A DNA stretch of 64,000 bases from the NCBI GenBank assembly GCA_030704615.1, contig CM060731.1, positions 20,586,001-20,650,000 of the forward strand, written 5' to 3'. Both the position numbers and the translations under genes were made by a program. The notes under the pieces are model-generated. The model had not been told where the DNA came from. It ran no database searches and saw only the letters and a list, made by a program, of their open reading frames with translations. Every line of letters starts with the position of its first letter. The first letter of the stretch is position 1. This DNA comes from Takakia lepidozioides (taxonomy: Eukaryota > Streptophyta > Takakiopsida > Takakiales > Takakiaceae). This document shows, piece after piece, positions 23,610 through 33,430 of the stretch.

Positions 23610-24031
23610 ATTTAACATTAAAAGTAGCTTGGACCTAAGCGGACTAGGCATTCACTTGGGTCTACAACTAATATAAGCGCCCCAAGTTTACGTGGGCCCT
23701 GTCCATTAGAGGATGGTCCACAAATTAAAAAGGGGGCATATATGGTAAGCTACACAAGGATTTGAAGAAATAAGGGCTATGTAAGGGGGTCCAAAAAAAG
23801 ACGGTAGGAAGGCGACAACTATTATATGGAGGATGGTTTAGGCGCTAAATTGGGGGTAAGGAGAGTATTGGTGTCAAGTGGTGGTTTCTAGGGGTGACAT
23901 GTGCGGCGCAACCTTTAGAAAGGTCCCAGACCGCTTCAAAGGATGGGGGCGCCACCCTCACAAGGTATATGAAGGAGAAGAGCGCTCTCCTCCCCTGGCT
24001 CTTACTATTTATCCTATGTCTTACTACTTAC

Positions 24032-24400
24032 TAAGGGCCACTTTACACTAGAGCCCAAGCCCATGACCAAGTGAGAATGGAGCATTCCCATTGGCGGAGG
24101 CATGAAAATTGGGCCCAAACGGCGGTTTTACACTACGGCCCGAGCCCAAGAAAATGGAAGTGGGTCATTTGCCTACATGGCACAAGTTTTGGCGCCAACT
24201 TCTTGGGCCCGGGACCAAGAAGAAGGAACCTCCTAAAATGGAGACCCAACTCTCAGCTCTTGGGCCCAAGAAGTTTGGTATTAAAATAGACTATTTTTGT
24301 GCGATCATGACCGTTGAAGTTGGCCCAAGACCAGCCCAAGAGTGGTAGAAATTGGGCCCGGCATTTCTTGGGCTTGGGCCCTAGTGTAAAGCGGACCTAA
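24032..24400. mobile_element. Foldback/MITE-like element, ~370 bp
   Basis: Ends are inverted repeats of about 30 bp: TAAGGGCCACTTTACACTAG at the left and CTAGTGTAAAGCGGACCTAA at the right, continuing inward as GAGCCCAAGCCC / GGGCTTGGGCCC. The interior is full of TTGGGCCC/GGGCCCAA palindromes. The end sequence resembles hAT-type non-autonomous elements, but I could not define a clean target duplication. Confidence 0.6.
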
Positions 24401-25290
24401 GTTAGTACCTACTTTAGTGGGCTTTGCACAGGCTGCCCCCACCCCCAAAAAAAGGACGCAAACATGAAGCATAGCTATAGTATTAATTAAAATAGAACAG
24501 CCGAGCCCCACACACATGACCCCCCACAATTGTTTTTCTTAAAGAATTTTTACAGCCAACGCTTAAATTAATGCCTAAAAGTAGCTTGGATTTTGACCAT
24601 AGATATTAGAAATATAGAATAAATCTATGTGAAAATCGTGGCATGGCAAACATCATGGCATGGCCCTAGTGTATAACTTACACCTTTTATTCCTCAAGGA
24701 GAGGCACCTCCTTGCCCCCAGCTACCCATGGTTTGAAGTGCCATTGACAGTGTCACAAATTTAAGAGTATATTAAATTCTCATGTGAGTTTCATCATGTG
24801 CATCTGGCCCAAATGAAGCTTTTAGTTGCTGCCATTGCCGACCTTTCTAAAGCACGGTTGCCCCTTTTGATTGCCATTTGAAATTCAGCTATGAAGATTA
24901 TCATAGAGGTCCCTCTATTTCGTAGGGCCCCGTCGGAATCATTAAATACATGCAGGTTGCCAGCTTCGGCAGGCTTAATGACAATATTAATTTTTGCGTC
25001 CAAGCTTCATCCAATTTTTCTGGAATTCGGCACCTGTGGGTACTTTTCATTAAATTTCGTCGACCATGTCATGATTCACGTAGAGTTGACATTTCCTCTA
25101 TACGAAGTCATAGTTATGGTTACCCATAATTCCCTGGCAAGCCATAGTCGTGGTTAGTGGTAAACATTTTTAGTAAGTCTCAAACTTGACGTGTAGGCAT
25201 CATTACTATAATTTTGTTGCATTAGGCAATAGCCACCTTTTTTTCCCAAAGTTCACTTCTTTAAATGAAGATTATTCCCCTATTTCTTCT
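24401..25290. other. No recognisable gene
   Basis: AT-rich spacer with one partial copy of the ~60 bp dispersed repeat (about 24575-24610). Short open frames only. Confidence 0.3.
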
Positions 25291-25344
25291 GTTCTCAGGG
25301 CAAAATTTTAGAATTCTCTCTTAAAGGAATAAGTCGCTTCATAT

Positions 25345-25735
25345 TAAAGTAAAAAAAAAAGGCGATCGCAATATTGATGGTCGCTTCATATTTTTAAAAT
25401 ATATATAGATTGATACAATTTATCAGGGCCTCTGTCCCAAGTTCTGCAAAAAATAAAACAAAAAACGACCGCGACCGCAATATTGGCGGTCGTTTTTTTT
25501 CAAAAAATATATAGAAGCGACTATTGGTGGTCGCTTCATATTTAAAAATAAAAACATAAAAGCGGTTGCGGTCGCTTCATTTAAAAAAATAAAAAAAACA
25601 AAAGCAACCACAATAGTGGCGGTGGCTTAATATTGAAAAAAAAAACGACCGCAAGTTTTTCTTAAGAAAAAAAATTAAATTAAAGAAATGAAGCGACCGC
25701 CAAACTGAATAGAGCGACCTCAACGGCCATAAATC
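25345..25735. repeat. Array of GCGACCGC palindromes separated by A/T tracts
   Basis: At least six variants of GCGACCGCAATATTGGCGGT followed by CGC, itself a palindrome, occur at about 25351, 25466, 25513, 25562, 25603 and 25690. They are often followed by TTCATATTT and a run of A. Spacing is irregular (about 40-110 bp). The contrast between GC-rich motif and AT-rich spacer is sharp. Confidence 0.75.
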
Positions 25736-26389
25736 CTTTCCTTCCTGTCCGTCAGCATGTGAGACCATCAATCAAGAATGCGTCTATTACTGAGAATAGT
25801 CAGCTTGATTGCAATGAATAGGACCATTGTAGTTTTCACTCCAATCTACGTTTCTTCTGTGTTATGTAAAAAACTAACTCTCATGCAATAGACATCTCAA
25901 ATGTCGATTTATTATATGCTAGACATTTTGTGTTTGCAGGCAGGGAGTCTCTCCACCCTGTGATAAAGACAATGTCAGCTACATGACGTGATGGGCTGCA
26001 AGACTGCACCGTGGGCCTGTTGTACAAGCATAACACAATCCATTTTCTCTCATTCCCTATCAAGTCCAAACTTGAATTTTCAGAGAACCTCGCGCTGTGA
26101 CTAGCAACAATTACAATGACATGTGAACTCGTTTTCACTACATGAATCACAAAACCGCCCTCTTACGTTGAGATCTTCCACACGAGATTATCTCTGTACG
26201 TTAATCTTTTGCTTACTAGTCAGTTTCAGCCATGCAGTAGTGTGGTATAGATCTCCCAGAAGCTCTACATCGAACATCGAAGCGACAACCCCCAACCCAC
26301 ATCAGTCGGCGGCGCAGCCCGACTACCGCAACGAGTCGCGAGGACGACGAAGACGAAGACGAAGAGTAGGTCGTTGGCTTACGTCTCCT

Positions 26390-26785
26390 CATCTCACACG
26401 TGGGGCCCCCGTGGCGCCCGACAAACAAAACATGGAACACGTGGATGGCTGCGGGATGGAATGGATGACTGTATGGATGGATGAACGGAGCACGTTAGTG
26501 CCGCATATCACGATGTTGATATTTTGTGTCAGCCAAATCTGTGGTCATCATCTTTTGCTAATTTCCGGAAGGCCCGCCGCCAAATTGGAACAGTTGAAGC
26601 GATCCATCATTCGCCTGCCTGCCATTTATCCCATAACCTTTGCCCAGCTTCGCCTGACGCCAGCCTACAAATAGCGGCCCCACCGTGGTCTATCGTGTGC
26701 CTCGCTAGCTGGACCCTGTTGGCCAGACCACGTGTCGAATTTCCTAGGGATGCGCTGTGACCCCGCGCCACGTGGTCGCATGGCC
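26390..26785. promoter_or_regulatory. Cluster of four CACGTG (G-box) motifs in a GC-rich island
   Basis: CACGTG occurs at about 26398, 26438, 26728 and 26769 within 400 bp. G-boxes bind plant bZIP and bHLH factors. The island is more GC-rich than its surroundings and looks like a promoter or the edge of a lost gene, but I found no coding exon next to it. Confidence 0.35.
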
Positions 26786-27655
26786 CACGGCATCCCTCAT
26801 CCACCCATACCGTCGGCTTTGCAGTCGGCGATAAAGTGTTGGGATCCCGCCCTGCGTACGGCCCTCGCTATGATGTCCCCAAAGCAACTGCCCTAACTCC
26901 GGGACAATGAGTCCCTTGAGGGAGCCTGCACTTCAACATAAATAGTTCACCCTTCACCCGGAAGGGAAAACATAGGTTACGCCCTGCCGTTTGAAGGGCA
27001 GCCCTTCAAACCTCAACAGCCCTGCAAGTGTACCCTGTCCAAGGGCCGGTAGGGTACAGAGTTACAGAGGGGGAAATACTTACTGTTCCGCAGCCGCTCT
27101 CCTTGCACTAACTTAACCAGGGTTACTGCGTGCTTTTCGGGCCGAACTTTCTGAGGGGCCTTCCAGAAAAGTAGAATAAAAATATAAAATAAAATTCATA
27201 CAACTTGTTCACCAAGGAAGAACCACAGGAAGTTATCGCTGGTTAGAAGGTGACCAGTAATGTAATGTGGTCATGCGAGTGGGTGATTAGGGGTCAATTG
27301 TGTATTGGTCTTAAGTCAGTGAATTGACGCAAACTTTTTTTTTTTTTTTTTCGCCAACTAGTTTCATTCACCAGAAAAGAAAAGGTGGTCCCTGTTCATC
27401 AAAAACAAACATTTGTTTAAAAAAAAAGTGTTAGAATGTTAGCATGCTCACCTCCAGTATTCAATAAGTTAAAGGCCATGGAAAAGAAAACATAAGTAAA
27501 GAGACTTCTCCATGAAGGAAACGTAATATCTCTTGTCTCTCCGTCCAAGGATTACGGCCTGCTGTTGGAAGTTGCACAATTTGAACCCTAGATCACCTAT
27601 ATTATGCATAGGCAAGCAAAGGGCTACCTCCTCTAGTGCATATAATAAGTATATG
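26786..27655. other. No recognisable gene
   Basis: Mixed composition, with an 18-T tract near 27334-27351. Short open frames only; nothing identified. Confidence 0.3.
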
Positions 27656-27659
27656 TTAA

Positions 27660-27977
27660 CCAATGCGCAACCTCATGATCTCTGGGCCAGTTTTTCCACG
27701 CGGGTGGACACCTAGACCGGGGGCACGCCACGTCACCTTGCATGCAGGCCCAGTGGGCCGGGGCTTCCCGCATGCCACGTCGGCGAGGTCTCATGGGCCA
27801 AACGTTCGAGCCCCACTGCACTTACAAATTTATAGACGGCGCTGTAGCTATTATTTTTGGGGAGCGGCCACATACCTTCATTGCCTACCTTTTCACTTCA
27901 GGGATGAACCCCATCCAATGTCATCCAAAAAAGTTACAATGTGGATGAAAAATGTCACGACTCGTTTCGCTTAAGGG
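27660..27977. mobile_element. TTAA-flanked element, copy 3 (short, diverged)
   Basis: The right end CGTTTCGCTTAAGGG followed by TTAA (27978-27981) closely matches the right end of copy 2. A candidate left end CCAATGCGCAACCTC follows TTAA at 27656-27659 but matches only loosely. The interior has ATCCA/GGATGAAA strings near the right end as in copies 1 and 2. The left boundary is uncertain. Confidence 0.45.
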
Positions 27978-27981
27978 TTAA

Positions 27982-28877
27982 ACTTGTGGACGTTTCTATT
28001 AGCCTCTCAGAGACGCACAAACTACGTACATAGCATCATACTGTTGGCATGAATGTGTGAGGCGCACTCCACAGCAACTGTTCCGTCTCGCTGGCGGTAG
28101 TTATACAGCGCCGCACTCAACAACCACAACTTGCGGGAAGAAAAGAATTGCGAGAGATGGATGCGATGGATGCATGGTAGAAACTAGAAACGTGGGTGGG
28201 AATCCTCACATGATCGGATTGCGGGAGCACCAACCAAGTGTCGCACACCTTGGCTTTTCCCCCCCGAAAAAGGGAAGACAAGAGTGGGGAGCAAGCAAGT
28301 GGGGACAGAGCGGGACGGGGACGAGAGTGGGAACGTACGTAGCGTGGAATAATAATAAGTTAAGCAAGAAGCAGACGACGAGAGGGATGCTTCGTGGTCG
28401 ATTCTGGAGAGAGCGAGGGAGGCGACTTGGCAGCTTCGGGGAGGGCGGAGGTGCGCGGGTGGGGCCGGGCCAGCAGCATTTATGGGGGAGCTCGTGCCCC
28501 ACATCGCACACCAGAACCCACTCACTCCATCGCTCTCCTCATTGTCCGTGCTTCTCTGCCTTGCTTCATTCTCTTCTCTGCCTGTCCGGGGTCGTTGAGA
28601 AAGCTTCGGTCTTTGTCCAAAGGTACTGGCTTGGCCCTAGTCCTTTGCTTTCCTGTAACCTGTCTCACAGCTTTGTCTTCGACGGAGCGGTTCTCGAGTG
28701 CGGGTGTTGGCAAGCGGGTAGCTTGACACTGGAGGTCTGCCAGGGCGCTGTGGGAAGTGGGTTTCTTTGTACTGGAAGGTTGAAGTGAGGCGGAGGACGG
28801 AGGAGGAGAGGTTTGGCGTGAGGGAAGTTAGTTATACAGGGGGTTGAGAAGAGGTTGCAATTTGGCGGGGAGTTGTT
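27982..28877. other. Possible 5' region of an unidentified gene
   Basis: 28440-28860 is GC-rich with CT-rich leader-like sequence and a possible donor (CCAAAG/gtactg near 28622), upstream of the small open frame at 28878. Overlapping long open frames on both strands look like composition effects. Confidence 0.3.
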
Positions 28878-29114
28878 ATGGCGAAAGCAGCAGCTCTGCG
28901 GACCTGGTCTGAGATTGCGCCTCCTCAAATCATCACTGTGGAGAGGTGTTCTCCGAGGGGGGCGACACTGGAAACCATACTGGAGGAGGGTATGAGCATC
29001 GCGGGGCAGCTTGTCTCTGATGCTGCTGATGCTCTTAGACCTCTCAGTTTGACAGGAAATGCGAGCTCGTGCCAGCAAAGATTTCCTTCGGGGTTTGTGA
29101 CGTGTGCTCAGTAA
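28878..29114 (+). CDS. Hypothetical small protein or first exon, 78 codons
   Basis: Starts with ATG at 28878 after a GC-rich leader, reading MAKAAALRTWSEIAPPQII, then TVERCSPRGATLETILEEG and a Ser/Ala-rich end. The 'PPQIITVE...LETILEE' pattern looks protein-like rather than random and recalls short N-terminal blocks of plant proteins I cannot name. No continuing exon was recognised in 29115-29500. Could be a genuine small protein, a first exon, or chance. Confidence 0.3.
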   Translation: MAKAAALRTWSEIAPPQIITVERCSPRGATLETILEEGMSIAGQLVSDAADALRPLSLTGNASSCQQRFPSGFVTCAQ

Positions 29115-31653
29115 TTGCGGGATTGTTCTGTCGAAGACATCCTTTCTCGGGACCTGTCTTGTCGGGCTTGAGTTAGTTATGGACACTGTCGTTTGATAGA
29201 AGGGGTTCTGCGAAGAGTGGCGATGTGTCTACTGTCTGAAGATGCAGCTGGCGTAGCGAATGATGGAGGCGAGGTCTGTGGCCCTCGAATGCAGGTGGCT
29301 GTTCCTCCCGTCAATCTAGTAATGACGACGGAGTGTTACTGGTACTACTGTTTCTCTCGACAGAGAGTACGAAGCGTCTAGCCACTATGAGAGTAGTTGT
29401 GCAGTGGCCGGCTGTAGAAACGATTAATGTTCGCCCCTTAGATTGGGTCGACAAACTGTATCATATGTTGGCCGGGTGATACCACGTTTGTTCTGTACTC
29501 TATGTGAGAGAACCTCACTCTTCATTGCAATCAGCAGTAAAACCGTGTTTCGAACATGGACATATTTCTTTGACTTAGGAAGGTTTTTTGGTTGGGCAAA
29601 GACATTGATGGGTGAGCACTTCAGCACCTGCATGGTAATGTGATGCTCTCTTTGAAATATTGGCATTGTTGTTTGAACTCCAGCGGAATCTTCACTTGGC
29701 CATTATGGATTTTACTCTAGTTACTCAACCAGATTTTCGTGGGCAAGCTTTGAAATTGTTGGACTGCAAATTATGCTAGAGCAGATGTGTGCACGAGATT
29801 GTAACTGTGGCTCCTTAGGAGGTATCATCAAGAGTTTGTTTCTCCCGTGTTCGTTAGTCATGTCAATGTTGGTTATAACTGTCGATTTTGGAGAAAAATT
29901 TAGGTCAAGCCTCTCCAGCAGAAATCTAACCTGGTCTACATCGAAACTGCTGTAGTAGATATGATGCACTGAAGGGTTAGTTCATGGCGACACCTACCTA
30001 ACTGGGTTGCAGCCAGGAATTTCACTGACTCCCAAGTAGGACATAATTATCACGGGCTGCTGTATGCACACTTCCGTACAAAAGACGGTCAGATATTAAA
30101 CAGAAGGTAGAGCCCACTGAATCGTGTCATCAGTCCTCATCTCACATCTGCGAAAACTTGGTCTAAATTTACATCAGTTTCCTTCCGGGCGGAAGGCTGG
30201 TTGAGTTGTTCAAAGGTGGACGGTCTCTTCCAACACCGAATTGGAAGGGTACATACTAGTCTTCGATGGGCTGAGAGATGCCCCAAGCTGTTCTTTGGTT
30301 TCTGTGTCGAAATTTGTCAGCCTAGGGAGCAGTTCTGGGATAAACATCACGCAGTTGCGGTCCTTCAAAACTGGATGATTGTGGTGGGACGTGTCGCCCT
30401 TCCGGAATGTTGTAGCTGGCCCTCATCCAAACCGTGTGAGCTGGAAAAATGATGACAAAGTTGATAAGAAGCTTCGAAACTTGAGGCGCCAGCTCTGAGT
30501 AGGCAGGTCACCAGCAAGAACGACAACATGGATGCGCAGCTCGACGTGGCAGACTGAAGACGAGCCATGATAGCTCAGAAGGCGTAAATGTAGTGCCGAA
30601 AGAGTATCAACATCTCTCGCACGACAAACAAGGAAACATTCCAAGTGGGGAGCTGGCAACAAGTGTCTGCAGTCTACAGTCCTGGGCCCACGCTCTCTGC
30701 TCACACACATCGTCAAGGATCTCCAAGCTTCAGAGATGGTGATAAAGCTTGTCACACATGGTTTTTGGTTATTCTCACTACTAGGTATTTTGAGAAAGGC
30801 TCCAGTGAATTGGGTGGTTAGAATCTATCAGGTTATCTATCAGTTTATCAATAGCCAGAACCAGTTCAGGTTATGAAAATTCAAATACCCTCTTGGTACA
30901 ATCTACTAGTATAACTGGTAGGTAAAGAGTATCACAAAAACCGCACCAACTGCTTCCTAAACTTGGTTATCAATTGATGCGAGTATTCCATAATAGGCAT
31001 CAATGTATGTTGGACGCCGTTGATGAGGTGGTCCTTAGATGATGCATAGTAAACAATTGACTGAAGACAAGCAGTTTTTTCCAATTTGATACCTGCCAAC
31101 GCCAACATCTGGAACTAGCTGTATATCAAAAATATCATGTTTGTCCCATTACCTGAACCAGCAAATAGCATAAAACAAATACCATCTGGATGCACTAATT
31201 CGAGAACTTAGTAAATAATAGATACAAAAAACAGATTCAAAGGGTGTTAGGCAAGTTTGCGCATGTATAGGAAGCAGCTTCCGTGTAGAACGAAGTTGTC
31301 GTTGGAAGGTGAAAGAGATTGGGTGACTGCATCCATGAGCAAAGGTCGTTGTTGACACATAAATTGAGAAACCAAGGTTGGAGCAACAAGGGCCCGACGG
31401 CCGCGGATGGTAGAGGGGGGGGGGCAGTGATGACTTAAATAAAAACGGTCCCAATATGTATGTGGACCGAAAAAAAATTGAATTCCATTGACATGACGAT
31501 ATACCAAAGACGACGTACCAAAAGACCCACGCTGACTATCCAAAACACCTAGACTGAAGAGACGTCCAAAACCTCCCATGACAGTTGCCTCAAAAACAAG
31601 ACAGCAGCCACAGAAACTGAGTTCTCATGATAAATTTGATACGATGTTATAAT
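29115..31653. other. 2.5 kb without a recognisable gene
   Basis: Short open frames on both strands, none matching a family I know. The longest (about 31247-31579, minus, 110 codons) has no motif. Contains a 10-G run near 31416. Confidence 0.3.
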
Positions 31654-32569
31654 CAGTGTTGTGCGGGTTGTGCCTTTTTAAGGAACCCGCCGGGTCCGGG
31701 TACGGGAATTTTTTTGGAGCCTAGTCCGGGTCGGGATCCGGGTTTTTGAAAAATCCGGGTCCGGGTTCGGGTCCGGGTTTCTCAAAACGGACTCGGGTCA
31801 GGGTCTGGGTAGTTGTTGGAAAATATTAGCGGGTTCACGGGTTCGGATCCGGGTCCTAGTTAATTTATTAAATAAATTAGAAAAATAATATTAATTAGGG
31901 ATACAATTATTTTTGGCTGAAATAAAATTAAATCCTAATAATTAATTTTATCTTAGGACACATTCCTTCAAAAAAGTACCATGAATATGTATTGCTCATT
32001 TAACATAAGAATTAAAACAGAAAAATTGAGTTCCATTCTTCAAATATCAATTCTGAAACATGTTAACAATAGTAATATGCCTCAAGGTTCATAGATTACT
32101 ATAGCATGGATGTGTGGGAGCCAGCCTCATAATAATAACATATGACTCCTCCTTTGCTAGGTATAAGTTATGGTGTCACTAGATCTTGAAGGGCACAACT
32201 TTGTGACACCAATCCGTGGATTGAACCCATAACCACTTTTGAGGTGGTATGTGCCTACAACGCTGGCAGGCTGCTGCAGCGGCCTATTGCTCGACACATT
32301 GCATAACCTACCCTACCTACCACATATAAGGTGGACCCCGCATGCCCCACCTGAAATTTTGACCCGGACCCTGACCCACTACACTTGACCGCCGGTAGCG
32401 GGTTTACCGGGTTCTGAACCCAGCAGCCGGTCCGGGTTCAGTTCCGGGTTCATTTTAGAAATGAAACCGGGTCAGTGTCCGGGTTTTGGGGATAGCACGG
32501 GTCCGGGTGCGGGTCCGGGTAACCCAGATCCTAACCCGTCGGGTACCCTGGTGGACCCACACAACACTG
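31654..32569. mobile_element. hAT-like non-autonomous element with GGGTCCGGGT subterminal repeats
   Basis: 916 bp. Termini are CAGTGTTGTGCGGGTTG and CCCACACAACACTG, imperfect inverted repeats of the CAGTGTTG class seen in plant hAT elements. Many GGGTCCGGGT/ACCCGGACCC repeats lie just inside both ends (31695-31860 and 32340-32545), and the centre is AT-rich. No transposase. The 8-bp flanks (GTTATAAT and GTCCTGAC) are not a convincing target duplication, so it is probably old. Confidence 0.7.
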
Positions 32570-33430
32570 GTCCTGACTTGGACAAGAACTATTGGTGATC
32601 CATGCCTAAATTATGCTTGTTCGAAGATGAACATTTGAGATAAGTTAAAAGGGTTGGCACTTGCAGGCCAATGATGTCTTCTATCAAGAATTGGAAGAAC
32701 AATTTCTTGTGACGAAATGGCCAGTAGATTCTTGTTGTAATGATGCACAACATTTTTCAGTACAGCGTCTTGCTGAGCCTAAAGCACTCCAAAAGATTTC
32801 TCTTCGTTCATATCTGCTCCTCCCAGAGCGGAATAGCCCGATTGGCGAGGGAGGGCAGTGCACACCAGTGGAATGCACACCTACTAAAATGTGCACATTC
32901 CATTGAGTGGAATGCACTGGGCTACCATTCTTTCTCTTTCAAGCCCCATTTTGTAGCACAATATCTTTTCAGTATTTCTTTCACCACCACTTCCAACTTC
33001 AAAGAGTCTCACATCAACTGTCCCCCACGGCGTCTGGGGAGGACAGCCATTGATAGGTTAAATGCATATTCAAATCGATGTTGCTGTCCTAGGTTCGCAA
33101 AAGGAGAAACAGAAACTGCCATCAGCCTGCCACAACCTATGGGGCTTTATCATCCAGATACACATCCAGATACTTCAAATAGGCATTACAACCAGGACCC
33201 AACTTCGGACGTTTTGGAAAAACAGTATGGTTACTGCGCAAGGTCTAGGAATCAGTATTTGTTTCTATGGGGCCAGCTGTAAGCCAGTGTGACAGAGAAT
33301 GAACCCAGTCCTTTACTTGATGCATTTCGAGACATCTTTCAAATATTTCCATGCATGGAGTGATCCGACGATGTTAAGGGTACAAATCACTCAAAAAAAC
33401 CTTTCAGTAAGACAAAAAAAACACCAGCTT
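32570..33430. other. Spacer and presumed 3' UTR of RRP45
   Basis: No gene recognised. 32860-32925 has a set of inverted repeats (GTGGAATGCACA / TGTGCACATTCCA and a second AGTGGAATGCACTG) that can fold into a hairpin. Confidence 0.4.

Noticed and set aside
25345-25735. CRISPR-like array
   Set aside because: Repeats are diverged, palindromic and irregularly spaced, spacers are A/T tracts, and the genome is eukaryotic.
26123-26674. 183-codon open frame on the plus strand
   Set aside because: Arg/Pro-rich with no recognisable motif; it overlaps antisense open frames in a GC-rich island, so composition explains it.
28057-28788. 243-codon open frame on the plus strand
   Set aside because: Low-complexity Arg/Gly-rich reading with overlapping frames on both strands and no family match.
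31247-31579. 110-codon minus-strand open frame
   Set aside because: No recognisable domain and no supporting exons nearby.
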